Assembly: GCA_964036155.1 (NCBI GenBank)
Contig: OZ038423.1
Location: 48,499,249-48,563,248 of the forward strand
Length of the DNA: 64,000 bases
DNA from: Diploscapter coronatus
Lineage: Eukaryota > Nematoda > Chromadorea > Rhabditida > Rhabditidae
Reading direction: 5' to 3'
Shown: in pieces, positions 1 to 11,725 of the stretch
How the letters are laid out: the number at the start of each line of letters is the position of its first letter
How positions within the stretch are numbered: the stretch's first letter is position 1
Program-made: the position numbers and the translations under genes
Notes under the pieces: generated by a model
The model's database searches: none
What the model saw: the letters and a program-made list of their open reading frames with translations, nothing else
Told to the model about the DNA's origin: nothing

Positions 1-2733
1 GTAAATATGCGACTGAGTTCCTCATGTGGTAGATTGCATGCCTTGGCATTTAGGATTACATAAAAATGCGATAGCTTTTGTTTATGCCATGGAAGGGAGA
101 AGACTACGTTTTAGGCTTGAAAGAGGAAAGGAAACGGAGATTTTCATGTTTCAGCTATAAAAATATCACAACCCTGAAGAAATGTTAGTCTAGCATGGAC
201 AAGGAAGAACATTAGAGTAAACTCGACTCATCTAGAATCAATGCGTTTGGTTCAGCGTTCAATTCTAGAGTTACGAAATTTATCATGTTTAGTGGAAATA
301 ATACACATTATAACGCAAAAAGTTGTGTTACATTTTTCACGTTTTAGCAAAAAAAAAGCTTCAAAATATTGCGGAAATGGAAATAGTTGGATTTATGACA
401 GCTCTAAATGAGGAACAAATTTAAATTAAGGAAGGAAGGAAGTGGAAATGCCTGAAAGCTAGCTATCTGCTAATTCTGAAATTCTACTGCAGAAACAACA
501 CGCGCCAATTGCATCGTTATTTCCGAGCCCAATGGATCCCAAAATACTCATTGTCATTTCTATGAATAGCAAATTCGAGTAGACGGATAAAAACAGAATA
601 ATATCCCAGGAAAATCCCGAAAGGTCTGAAAATTCTTCCACTTTCATATAAATTTTTTAAAAGGGTTTACGAAATGCCTAAATTTCGATTTATGCTTATC
701 CAAAATGATTTCTGAAAATATTTTCTTGCCAGTTTGATGAACAGCACAAAAATATCCTAACCCATTATATCTTTTACGCAATAGATTGAAAGGTCGCCGG
801 CGATATGCATCTCGTACTTTCAATTTGCATGCACAAATTAAGTCACTTTCATGCAGCTCGTTTTATGCGGTCTTTGGATGGCGATGTTTGAATCGGCGAA
901 TGTCAGCATTTAGTGCAGCGCGCTCTGTTCGTAGTTCTTAGTGAATAAAAAACCGTGAACATGAGCACTTTCACTGGAATTGACGAGCTAAAAACAAAAC
1001 ACCGTGTACATGGAAAATGAGCACATCGATGAAAGACTCGGGGAGCAAAAATTAGCATCTACTTGCCAAAGAAGTGGGCAAATCAAAACACACAGCGCAT
1101 ATCCCCAGCCAATTCCCCCGTCATCATAATCGCAGCTAATTTTTCACGCTCGATGGATATAAACTCAAAACATGAAGTTCAAAATATGAATATATCGTCT
1201 GAAGATGCAGTATCAGAAGATCAAGAATATCGCATATTCAGGAGATTAACACCAGAAATGTTACCATAAAAGTGGGGAATTAATATTTCTGCGGGGAAAA
1301 TTAATAAGAGCGATGTTTTCTGCAGAATGCTGGGCATATTTGCATTTTTGAAGTTACCTAGGTTGCTGAATTCGTCTTGCGCCCTTTTCTGAGATAAAGA
1401 TCAAAGCACTTCAATTCAGGCGTTTTCAGAGCTCTCGTGGAAATGAGATTTTTGATTAGGCGAATGTAGAAAATGCGCTTTAACAGCGAGGTTGTCTCTA
1501 TAATAAGCGATCACAAATTGAAATTCCATGAAAAAATGGGATGAAAACGAATTTGTGAAAAAACGGGGAAAACAGGCCAATGATCGCAGGGAAATAATAG
1601 TCTGCATACGTTTCAAGCAAAACTGATATACAGGAAGAGAGGAGTGGCTTTTGAAGATTGATTAATTACAATTAAAACTAATAGTGACAAAAGAAAACTG
1701 GAATCATATGCAAGTTTAAAACAATACCACGCCTATAAATGATTTTCGTTGAAAATAGTGATAAAAAGAAACAACATGATCGGATCACTCAAGCTACGCA
1801 AGATTATTATCGGTTTATTTTTAGTTGAGTGATCAATGATTGCAAAAGAAAACGTATGAGTGATCACGTTTTTGTTAAACTTTCGCATTATTTGATTTCG
1901 GGGAAACATCAGCCTACAAAATTTAATGGGTAATGGGAAAATTGAATTTTAAAATAAAAAAATGCAAGATTGTAAAGAAGAAGCTCTTTTCTAAGCTAAA
2001 ATGGTTTCCATGTTTCAAAAAATCGTCTTGGCCCTCTCTAGGGATTATTTCGAAGATCACCTAGGTGAATTCCCGTCTGAAAATTCGTTCACTTTCTCGC
2101 ATTATCTAGTCCTTTTCTCTGCCAGCAACTCAAAGATCGGATAAAAATAAGCAGAGAAGCTCATTTTTGCGGTGTTTTTCGTGTGCTTCGCTGTGCCCGT
2201 CAGAGCCGGCCCTTCGCGCATTGGTGAGCCATGTTTTTGACGGCTTTGATGACCACGGACACCCCTAATTGCATCATCAAAACTGATGGGATTCGGATAA
2301 ATTTCTCCTTCCTTATCTTACGACCCATATTTGGATCTAGTTTGCTCAAAAGGGAACTTTGTATAGAAATTACAAACTTTTTTTAAAGAAAATATGTAAT
2401 TTCTAGCTAATTTTGCCCAACAGCTGGATATGATTCGCTTAAATGTTCATTTTGAATATATTTTTCCTTCAGAATTGAACATTTTAGCATTTTAAAATAT
2501 GTTAGTTAGGCATTATCAAAAAGAAAAATAAAAAGCAGAATAATATGTTTAGTTACATAAAATCTCGTGAAACATATTATGAGTTTGTATGACAACAAAT
2601 TTGACAAACCAATTCAAATAAATATTTTCGCGTGAAATCACTAAATCGTATTTGGGGGATTTGTAGCCATCAACTGAAAAGCTAGATAACTGTTCTGAGA
2701 ATTTAGAAAATATCGAATATTTAATGAAAAGGA

Positions 2734-2798
2734 GCGGTAAATAGGAAGTTTTTCTAGAATTTTCAATGCGACTTGACTTATTTTTGCATATTTACCGG
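2734..2798. repeat. Small inverted repeat, copy A
   Basis: The segment opens with CGGTAAATA and closes with TATTTACCG, a perfect 9-bp terminal inversion around about 47 bp. A diverged copy lies at 3158-3224, so this is probably a short non-autonomous repeat. Confidence 0.4.
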
Positions 2799-3157
2799 TT
2801 TGGCACCTCGTTTATGGTTGCATATATGAGCGGAACGATTATAGTGACGCTCAGAATTGGAGTAAATAGAACGATTTTGCGGAAAAAATCGCTGACTTCG
2901 AGCTATTTACGAAGATTATCGCAGAATTGCTGAGAGGAACGGTTAGCGAGGCTGGAAATTCGTAATATTGCGAAATTTTTTGGCGATAAATAAAACCTTT
3001 GCAGGAATATTTTGCAAAATTTGTGAAGAGAACGTTGTTCCAAGAGGCTAAAAATGTATCAGCGTTGTGAAATTTAACAATGAATTTAGAGACACAAATA
3101 TTTAAAGGTGAATTCGAATAGCCAAAATTTCGAAAATATTCGAAAATTATTCGAAAA

Positions 3158-3224
3158 GCCGGGTAAATAAGGAAGAGTTTTGCAAGAAATGGCTGACTCG
3201 GCGTATTTGTTGCCTATTTACTGC
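3158..3224. repeat. Small inverted repeat, copy B
   Basis: Same layout as 2734-2798: it starts GGGTAAATAAGGAAG and ends with TATTTACTG, with a similar internal sequence, but the terminal inversion is decayed. Confidence 0.35.
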
Positions 3225-4016
3225 TGTGCATAGTTGGTTTATGCCTGGCTCTCACTCAGCTGGTTGCAGTCCAATGCGGTGCCTGTCTTCACCCGCACCA
3301 CTAGAAAAACGAGATAGGGGGAGACCCGTAGTGCGAAAGAAAAAGACAGATACTAGAGAAATACGCATTGCAAAACGCGAAATGCAAAGAGAAAGGACGA
3401 CTGCTCTTGACCTCGCACGTGTGCGTGAAAGCCCGTGCCGTTCTTGCGAAACGAACTAACTCGCCAAATTTAAGGATCATTTCGAATTTTTTAGAGATCG
3501 GGATTAAGATGGAGGAAATTGGATTAGGTTGATCCGTTAATGAAGACATTAACTAATGCCCAAAGGTGGAAATCGTCTTGCAAGCTGCAACGAAAATTGA
3601 CATGGAGCTAATGGAGTAAGAATAACAATCACTGATAAGATTCATCTTTGATGAATATAGACAGGGATCATTTTCAGCTCTAGGAAAATGGGAAAAATCC
3701 AAGGATTAAGCTGGACTTGATTGGATGTGAAGAAAAATAGTAAACTAGACAGGAGATGATGTTTCAGTCCAAGAAAAATTAAAAAGACCAGAATTTAATG
3801 CATCAAAAACCGAAGCGTAAACATTTGGCTAATCATCGAAAACGCTCATGTGTATGACCATCACAAGTCGTTGATTCGCCGTGATTGTGCTGAGGGTTTT
3901 GAGGGAAGAGGTAGGGTTAGATTGCAAATCAAGTAAACAAAACAAGATTGTGAAACGCGAGATTTGCATCATGTTTTGCAACCTTTCCATATGAAATTAT
4001 TCAGATAGGTTTTAGA

Positions 4017-4200
4017 TGGCAGTTTCTATATGACGACCCGTTCATTACTAAATAACGACCCTCTTTCTACTAAATGACGGACTTTTTTCTTTTTTTTCCA
4101 AATGCTATTTTTGCAAATGTTCGAGAAGAAATAACACTTGAGAAAGATAGAAGAAAGTCCATCATTTAGTAATGAACAGGCCGTCATATAGCTGTTGCCA
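4017..4200. mobile_element. MITE-like inverted-repeat element with 7-bp duplication
   Basis: The arms begin TGGCAGTTTCTATATGACG on the left and, read from the other strand, TGGCAACAGCTATATGACGG on the right. The match continues through a CATTACTAAAT stretch. The element is flanked directly by TTTTAGA at 4010-4016 and TTTTAGA at 4201-4207, which I read as a target-site duplication. It has no coding capacity, so it is a non-autonomous DNA transposon. Confidence 0.65.
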
Positions 4201-5928
4201 TTTTAGATTGAAAGGGATTTAAAAGGAAATTTTACGATTCAATTGATTTCGTAGACCTCCAATGATATTAATAAAATAAGAAAAAAAACTTTCTAATAAG
4301 TTTCTAATTAAAGTTGGTTTTGGACATATTTTTAAAGATCAATTGCTCATTGTCAAAGTTGCAATATAGGAAAATTTTCGGGGAAATTAATCCATCGGTA
4401 CATAAAAGAATAGTGCTTTGCCAATGAACTCACAGCGTATTCAGACAAAAAGTTAGTGATCATATGCACAAATCAAGCTTTATCAAGAATCGTCTTTACT
4501 TTTCGAGTTCACAACTTCTATGACAGAGTTTCGCACTAATTCTGGTTCTTTGTTAATTTTGTGCGAAAGAAGACGACGCAATGAGGTGAGTGATAAATTG
4601 ATAAGTTGGTTTTTGGATGCAAAGACGAAAAGCCTAGAAATTGGAGACTAAACCAAAAGCTAACATTGCTATCAGTTGATTGAGAAGGTGAAAATTTATG
4701 AGGGCTTTGTAATTTTGGAAAGGGAAGTTGAAACTTTAGCCAAATAAAGCACGCTATTGAGCTTGATAAAGTTGGGTCAGTCATGAACTAGTGATCATAA
4801 AAATTCAAAAACCTGGCATTTAGTGACGAATCTAGCAGTTCTATTTTGAGATTCTAAAATCAAGTCAATGTGGGGAAAAGTCATGAATTTCATCAAACTA
4901 TGGTCATTTTTGGTCGAAATCCTGAAATTTCACCTTTTTGACCTCAAAATCCATCAAAGCTAAAGATGCCAAGAGCTTGACCTCAGATTGGCATTCGATA
5001 TAGGAAAATACTCTGGGCGACTACTACAGAGGCATAATAACACACAAATGGGGGCGTGGCTGGGGGATAAGGGAAATAGCTGGGAAATTGAAGAGGCCGC
5101 AGACAGGCCAGACGGAAGGATGGTAGGACCATGGCACGCTGTGGTACTCAGATAGGGGATGCGTTGGGGTTGTGGGCAAGCAAAAAAGACCCGAGGATCG
5201 TGAGAAAAAGCGATTTGTGCCAGACGAAAACATGAAAATCGCCCTGTGTTCCAAGTATCAAAGACCAAAAAGAATACGGGAGCTTGAATGAAAATGTTTC
5301 ATATTTCAATAAGATGTTGAAAATGATGCTGATATCTGGAGTTTCGAATCTTCAGGAGGGATTTTTCAAGGTCTTGGCAACTTTTCTTCAGGAATGATTC
5401 GAACAAGTTATGATAGAAGAAGGAATATTTCATCCTTCAAAACTGAAAAAATAAGATTATTTTCGGATATTCTAATCCCTCTAAATCATTTCATTAGCAG
5501 CATATTCCATCTTCATCTTCAATTTTCCTAATCTCCATTTCGCTTCCTGAATGAATAGCCATTTTTCTCGCTCATTAGCTGGTACAACCAAGTACCATCT
5601 TCCCTTCCCTCCGTCCCATGTGCCTTTTCATGCGCTTCCCATCTGGGTTGGCGTTCCTTTTGGCAGTCCGCCCCTTTCGGTGCTCAAATCTACAAAAAAA
5701 AGTCTGTCCCTGTACCAGACAGTGATAGTCACACATATTTCCTATTGAAAAGTGATATGCGACTAATCGCGTGCTGTCACAGGATTTGGATGAATAAAGT
5801 CGGAGATTATCAGGTTAGAAAGAATGGGGGAAAACAGTATTTCGAAATATGAAGGCAAAGTTGAAAAATCTTTTGGAAGGATGTATCAAACTAAATTTAT
5901 TTGAATTCTTTTCAGATTTAGTTTGGAG

Positions 5929-6054
5929 CAGGACTGTCTGAAGTTCGAAAAAAAATCGAACTTTAACTTAACTTGAACTGTGAAGGATTTTCGCGCTCGA
6001 ATTTGAACTGAGCTGAACTTTCAGCAAGTTCGAAGCTCAGTTCAGACAGCCCTG
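5929..6054. mobile_element. hAT-like MITE
   Basis: The ends are CAGGACTGTCTGAA and, inverted, CAGGGCTGTCTGAA. Flanking octamers are GTTTGGAG on the left and ATTTGGAG on the right (7 of 8 identical). CAGGG-type ends and 8-bp duplications are typical of hAT elements. The interior has further self-complementary AGTTCGAA motifs and no coding capacity. Confidence 0.65.
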
Positions 6055-6471
6055 ATTTGGAGCATGAAAATTATAGAAACTTTAATTTGCATAATGTGTC
6101 CAAATTTTATTAATTGACCCAGCAAAACTTTCATTGCAAGCTGAATCTTTGACCTGGCAAAACTATAAACAAGCGTCTTGTTGATGGAGTCGGATATGAA
6201 TGTGTACTCGAAATGCACTAAACTTGTTGTGTTATGGCTCAACTGCAAATGAAAGTACAAAAGTCGCACACCGAGTGCTCGAGAAAACAAATAAGAAATG
6301 TGTAAGGCTTCTAGAATTTAGAAGGCTATTCACCGAAAAGATCGACTGAATACAGAAGAATGGATTTTAATTGGGAAAATTTTTGAAACTCAATAAAAGA
6401 TCTTGCTACACATCCATCTTTCATCGGTCCTTCGATTTGACTGAACCGTTCTAGAACGGCTTGTTTGCATG

Positions 6472-6479
6472 TATAAATA
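6472..6479 (+). promoter_or_regulatory. TATA box, candidate promoter
   Basis: TATAAATA lies in a GC-richer stretch and is followed by T-rich DNA, as expected at the start of a plus-strand transcript. The first splice acceptor downstream is at about 6830, so this could drive the transcript whose untranslated exon is 6831-6900 and which may continue into the micropeptide genes at 8.3-10.3 kb. Confidence 0.35.
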
Positions 6480-6830
6480 TTCGCTTCCGTGCCTGAATCA
6501 TTGAAGCTTCTTTGCTTTGTTTTGACGTTTTTATTCGATTTTCTTCGTGGGGCAAAGTTCTATGTGCTTCTACACGACTTTCCAAGCATTTTATCATTCA
6601 TTTTTTTTTCTAAATCGACCATGTTTTCTCTTGCAAGGCTGTAAAAGTTGAACGGATTTGTTGGGAAAACAATATTTCCTTTGTTTTCTGTTCCATTCAT
6701 TTCAGTCTGTTTTGTGCTTACAGCATCTATTGTAAAAAAGTTATTTTGTCTGCATATTACTTTGTTAAATTTTATCGCTTTGCTGCTGTGATTTTTTATC
6801 GTGTTTAATGTTTTGCCGTTCGTTTTTCAG

Positions 6831-6900
6831 GTCGGAGAGGAAAAATCGCATTTGAATTGAGAGCAGACGATGGGAGCGAGATGATTCGTGCTGATAGCCG
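6831..6900 (+). other. Probable 5' untranslated exon
   Basis: A strong acceptor (CGTTTTTCAG) precedes the segment and a strong donor (GTGAGAAAAG) follows it. It contains a minimal upstream reading frame (ATG, three codons, TGA) and a second ATG that stays open to the donor in phase 2. I saw no downstream exon continuing that frame, so it is more likely leader than coding. The natural partners are the exons starting at 8274 or 9901, both of which have good acceptors. Confidence 0.35.
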
Positions 6901-7907
6901 GTGAGAAAAGATGAGACATCACAGGCAGATCAGAAGACAAACCGACAAGGAAAATAAAGTTCGAGGGGTGGATTTTAAGCCGGAAAAATCTACTGACGTA
7001 AGTGTCAAGGATTTTGTGAAAATCACTGAAAAGGGGGAAATATCAGTAGATTTAGCCGACAGATTCTTTTGTAGTCACAGATGAAACATCGAAGTTATAT
7101 CGAGAGACAAGCTGACCAGAAAAATCAAATCCGAGGGATTGAATGAAGGCTAAAAAATTCTTTGATGTAATCTTGAAATTCCTCAGTTACCAGGGAAAAA
7201 TAAAGCGTCTTGAGATGTTATTACTTGTGCATGATGTGTTTGATGAGTGGAAAATGTTTTATGAAGTAGGGTAAGACAAAAACTTTTCATGTTATTATTG
7301 CCAAAGTATCATCTACTGTATTTTGGAAAAAAAACAATTGAATAAACACCATCTTCAGAATAGAATTAGTTCACTTTATGAGTTCAATCATTTCCTCTCG
7401 GCACAAAAATGTCTGCTTCATCCATTTGACCTCAGAACGGCACGTGTCTGACCTCTGTCCTTCCCAAGGCGCGCAAATTATATATTAGACGAGACCCGTA
7501 GTGGATTGTTTATCGCGGTAGACAAGTACATTTCCCTAATTCTCTTCAACCACACGATATTTTCTCCCTTTCTTCTAACTTCTCTCGTTAGCCCCTTCTC
7601 TCTCATCGTATGCAGATTTCTTTTTACATTTCTTTTCTCCATACTATTCCTGTTTCTCTAATTCTCTCTGGTCCTAAGACTATTTTTCTTTCTCTCTCAT
7701 TAGAATAAGAGAAGATACTGGTACCTGGTACGGGAGAGAGGAAGCGCTTCTGGACGTGAGCCAAAAATACCTCCCCCTGACCTTACTCCTATTTTTGCCT
7801 TTTTCTCTGTCTCAAGTGCACAGTTGCTCTCTAACTATTTTTTTCTTTTTCTCTCAAGCAAGTAGACTATTTTGTCATTTCCTTGGTGTCTGAAGTGCCA
7901 TATTTTT

Positions 7908-8138
7908 ATGTATGCAAGTAGAAAACAATCGTGTGCGGACGTATCGTCAAAACAACAAAACTATAAGAAGGAGAAAAGTAAGAAATTATTGATAAGAAAA
8001 GGTACTGCGCCACAATTAGAATTCTTTCAGGAAGAGATCGCCAAGCTTCACGAAGATGAAGAAGCAGTTTCATCAAACGATTTCATCAATTTACTGAAGG
8101 AATGGTTCAGGAGATGTGTTGACAAACAGGAATACTGA
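7908..8138 (+). pseudogene. Unrecognised ORF, possible transposase tail relic
   Basis: A 76-residue frame with unusual charge: a Lys-rich middle, then an acidic helix-like part, then LLKEWFRRCVDKQEY at the end. The closing motif recalls the C-terminal tail of mariner/Tc-type transposases, where a Trp-containing helix with a Cys precedes the stop. That resemblance is from memory and weak. No catalytic DDE region is visible upstream. Immediately downstream, 8140-8210 has a GACTCGA / TCGAGTC inversion, which would fit a transposon end. It could also be an exon of an unknown gene. Confidence 0.25.
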
Positions 8139-8278
8139 CCCTGACTCGACCTGAAATTTCGAGTCGGGGTTGGGGTCGCAATTTTTCGACCCGTCAACAT
8201 CCCCGTCGACAGACAGTTAATAAGCTTTATTTCATCATTAAAGTGTAACTAATTTAACTATATCCTCTTTCAGTGACT

Positions 8279-8859
8279 ATGAGTCATCAACTTAACCGCA
8301 TAAATAAGCCAAATCAGTATCATTTGGTGTATTCAACGAAAGACGACACACCAATTCAAGCTTCAATCAATCGACCATCAACCCGGAAATTTTCTGATAA
8401 GCAATCGGTCATTTCTTGCACAAATCTCGAACTGTTTATGGGCTTTCCGCTGATAAGTGGGTCATTCCTAATGAATTCGGAATTCTGTTTTGATTCAAAG
8501 AATAAATGTAGCTTACATAGGTGATTTCATGCATCGTTTTGTGGCGTACACAAGCGTGTTTTGTTAAATGTCGCATTCTTTACAGATGTAATCTTTCTAA
8601 ACCTCAATTGTTGAAGATTGACAATACCAGCTGCATTCTTTGTCTTATACACATGGAAGATTTTACGTTTAGTTTTCTTATGCCATTTCATGTTTCAGAT
8701 AATAATATCTACGTTGTTGCAATTCTAATTCCAATCTTCGTATTTTTCTTGTTTTTATCCAATCTATACGAATGCCGTGTTTGGTATCATCGTATAACAC
8801 AAAAACTGCATGTTAACATCGGCGAAAGTGAACGATTTCGACAGCTTCTTTCTGAATAA
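8279..8859 (+). CDS. Small single-pass membrane protein, two exons
   Basis: Exons 8279-8456 and 8699-8859 join in phase 1 to give 112 residues. The start is the first ATG after an excellent acceptor (CTCTTTCAG at 8265-8273), which could be a spliced-leader or leader-intron site. Donor AAGTGGG and acceptor TGTTTCAG are standard. Residues 1-59 are polar; 63-82 form one hydrophobic helix starting NNIYVVAILIPIFVFF; the tail is basic and charged, ending RFRQLLSE. There is no signal peptide, so the N-terminus topology is undetermined. AATAAA overlaps the stop codon. I do not recognise the family. The first exon is also in phase with the second exon of the gene at 9951-10313, so alternative 3' exon use is possible. 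An alternative reading that keeps 8586-8640 in the message hits an early stop. Confidence 0.55.
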
Positions 8860-9950
8860 ATTATTCTGAAGAAATGCATGCTAATCTGTAATTTTCTACA
8901 GAACTTGCACGACATTTTCACTCAAAAACATGCGTCAAATTTCATTGGTGATCAACAATAGCGTCTCGTGATCTAATTCTTTTTGCTTTCATTTTCAGGT
9001 CGATAATAGCCCATCATTTCACGCGCTTTTCACTTATTATGCACGTTTATCGATTTATCTTCCGATAAAAATGTCATTTTTCGAAAATTCTTGGTCGCAT
9101 CTTGATTCTCGTTGTTTATGTAACCGGTCAACAAGCTTCCGAGTTTGCAAAGTTTTCTTAAACTGAGAAAACTCTCTTGTCTAATGTTTAAAGGTATGCG
9201 TTTACAAACCGGCTGAGGTAATTTTTAGCGGAGTCAATTTATGAAGAGCAAAAAGGGTTATGTGCTCAGCTGAGGAGCAGCCACTCACAATGTTCACTTT
9301 TCACATGTTTTCCTCCCGACAAACGTCGAAAGTCGATTTCATCGAAATTCACCAAATTCCATTATCAGCATTGTTTTGAAGTGCCCGCACTTTTTATCAT
9401 CGAAAAGATTTTTGTACCTTCTATCTTGCAAGGTTTAAAATCATATTATGGCTTTCTAACATGAAACAGAATATAAACCTTAGATTATGAGTTTCAATTT
9501 TTGACATAATAGCATCGTAAAATTCGTTATTTCGATTCTCTTTTGGACATGTTATCGTTTTATTTTGACATTTAGCAGTTTTATCTAATTTTTACGTACC
9601 TTGAAAGGTAATTTTAACTTGTAAATTCATCGCTCAATATTTGCCAATAGTGAAAATGCACCCAATTGGTTTACCGCATTGGTGGAGTGTCGATGTGTCT
9701 ATATGAAGGCCACTGGGCGCATGTCTTCGTCTTTCCCTTCTCCTTGAATTCCATGTTCTCTCACTTCTATTTCATACACTCTGTCAATCATACCTGCTCT
9801 CGTTGTCTTTGAATTCTCTCGTTTTGTTACGTTCTTTTAAACCTTTGATTTCCTCATTCGTTTCAAATCGATGTTCATTTTATTGAAACAAACTTTTCAG
9901 GTATAATCGGCTTTGTAGTTCAGTTCAAAAGTTCCTAAGCTTGACGAGAG

Positions 9951-10313
9951 ATGCACGGTTATGGAGCTATGGAAGGTAAATGTTTGTCTTTAAATCTTTA
10001 TCAGATTGAAGTCATCTCAAAGCGATTCTTTAAAACATTATCTAAAATTTGTAAACATATAATTCAACTATGAAGGAAAACTTCAACAGTATAACTTTAT
10101 TTTGCTTGATATATCTAAAAAAATTTAACTTGTGTCAATTTGACGAATAACGTCAAGTTTTCAGTTGATTCTATAATTTTTGGAAAGTCAGCCTCCCAAC
10201 CTGAATCCTGCATAAACATTTACCTATTGCTTTACCTATTTCCTTTGCTGCTACTGATTCTACTCAAGAAGCAGATTATCAGTTCGGATGTTCGGCTAAT
10301 TTATCAGCAATGA
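9951..10313 (+). CDS. 57-residue membrane micropeptide, two exons
   Basis: Exons 9951-9975 and 10165-10313 join in phase 1 (donor GGTAAAT, acceptor TTTTCAG). The protein starts MHGYGAMEVDSIIFGKSAS and has one hydrophobic helix at about residues 24-42 (INIYLLLYLFPLLLLILL), followed by KKQ and a short polar tail ending RLIYQQ. It is too short and too split for ordinary ORF scans. A 5' acceptor at 9891-9900 defines the leader, and AATAAA at 10472-10477 lies 160 bases after the stop. The layout, a short polar N-terminus with one leucine-rich helix, recalls SERCA-regulating micropeptides such as sarcolamban, but I see no diagnostic motif; that is only an analogy. The helix shares an NIY-x6-P pattern with the gene 1.5 kb upstream. 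Confidence 0.55.
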
Positions 10314-10471
10314 AATGGCAAAAAATCTCTTTCGTTCAATTTTCGAAACTTAACATCTTATTTGTACAAAGTTGATTTTCGTTGTAAATAGCTTTTTTCT
10401 TGAGATTTTCCTCATGTCAAATGCGGTTCGAAATAAGGGTATTCTAATATCACGTTTTCTGGAAAAGTTCG

Positions 10472-10506
10472 AATAAACCATTAAACCATAACAGATAGGA
10501 TTTATT
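10472..10506. terminator. Converging polyadenylation signals
   Basis: AATAAA on the plus strand at 10472-10477 serves the 9951-10313 gene. TTTATT at 10501-10506 is AATAAA on the minus strand and serves the 10663-11576 gene. The two 3' ends would overlap or nearly touch. Confidence 0.55.
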
Positions 10507-10662
10507 CATAGAAAAAATGACAAATTATGAGACCAATTGCATGAGTTTTCTACTGCTAAATATCACGGTTCATATCAAATGGATGAAAGCTGACAGATTG
10601 ATTAATGACTACATGAAAGTTTATATTTGTTTTTGATGGTTATTGAGGGCATACAGGGATCG

Positions 10663-11576
10663 TCAATAGTTGGTTTCCGGATTTTCAGCATGTTGTCGTT
10701 CCGGACGACTAAAGAGCACGGATAGATCGGACAGGTAGCGGTTATAGGCTCTGAATTTTTTTTTCAACTAAAATCTTTCTTTCATCACCGAAGTTTTATC
10801 TTTTTTTACCAAATTTACCATAGTATTGTACTTCGAAAATGTTCAGAGTCAAATATTGAGAAGAAGCACTGATACGAATTTGTTCTAGTTGCTTACATAT
10901 GGCAATTTTATAAGGAATTTTTTTCCAAGGGATAAAGAAAAAATTCTTACTCGGGTCCGCTGCTTTCATGGAATTTCGACATTGCCAGCCGATCTCTGAA
11001 CATTGTTCGTAGGACACTGCAAATAGGGGCAACAAGAAGCTCTAGCAGCTAAGGGTTGAACGATGACGGTACGGCACGGGAAAATTGGAAGGAATTTGAA
11101 TGAATTGAGAAAATACGGTAAATTATCGGATTTTTTTTTCAAAGCCGAGAATTTACTGACTCTGATAGGACTGATAGAAATAACTAACCAAAAGATAGAG
11201 GAAATTGGTTACTTGAAAAGAAAAAGAGATCCCCGAACACAATGATAGCTTGTGTTAGCCCCATTGAACTTGACAACGATGAAGATGATATTTTTATCTG
11301 GCATGATAATTGGACTAATTCAAATTTATGATTTCTAGTATTGCAAAAAAAATCTCTTCAACTAGAAATTTTGAAGTCAACATTTCACGACTACCAATAT
11401 AGGCAGCAGAATATCATTATCACACCTGATAAATATTCAACAAAACTCAAAAATAACATCAACAACCATTTTTGAGTCCTGTTTTAAAAATCATCGACTC
11501 ACTCCATTTCCAGTCGTCCATAGGCGAAGCAGGCGACGATCAGGCCGAGAAGGACGACGAGCACTCGGGAGAGCAT
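10663..11576 (-). CDS. 75-residue secreted peptide precursor
   Basis: Three minus-strand exons, 11576-11503, 11016-10951 and 10750-10663, join in phase 2 throughout (74, 66 and 88 bases) with normal GT-AG borders. The start MLSRVLVVLLGLIVACFAYG is a textbook signal peptide, so the product should be secreted. The mature part (about 55 residues) has no cysteine and no clear dibasic cleavage pairs; it contains VLRTMFRDRLAMSKFHE and ends AENPETNY. It is therefore neither an insulin-like peptide nor a knottin. It could be a peptide hormone, but I recognise no family. An acceptor on the minus strand at about 11619-11628 marks the leader. AATAAA (minus) is 160 bases past the stop. In exons 2 and 3 a second frame with cysteines is also open, but it does not match the exon 1 phase. 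Confidence 0.6.
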
Positions 11577-11725
11577 CGTTAGACTTACGCGCAAGCAGTG
11601 AGCCAGACCAGGGGTACTGAAAAATCATGTTTAAATCGAGAAAAATCGACTATATCCTTATGTGTACATGAAAAGCCCTTCATCATCTACAATTACGGAA
11701 ACGGATTTGAAGAAATGTTCAATGT

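Larger units (their letters stand above)
1..6460. other. Non-coding A/G-rich region, no gene seen
   Basis: No reading frame here combines a start, good splice sites and protein-like composition. The plus strand is A/G-rich, so the minus strand is T-rich, like the introns of the confirmed genes on their own coding strand. The stretch may therefore be an intron or flank of a leftward gene outside the window. GC-richer patches at about 2160-2230, 3230-3440, 5030-5260 and 5560-5680 look like regulatory DNA rather than exons. Two inverted-repeat elements and one diverged repeat pair are listed separately. Confidence 0.5.

Noticed and set aside
2161..2227. Signal-peptide-like plus-strand segment ending at a good GTGAGCC donor
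   Set aside because: No in-frame ATG or acceptor: stops lie just upstream in that frame. Not enough to call an exon.
3226..3459. Basic 77-codon plus-strand frame
   Set aside because: Starts on a non-ATG codon, lacks splice support and a recognisable motif.
4960..5268. 102-codon minus-strand frame
   Set aside because: Low-complexity Ser/Pro/Cys composition, no splice or start context, more like GC-richer regulatory DNA.
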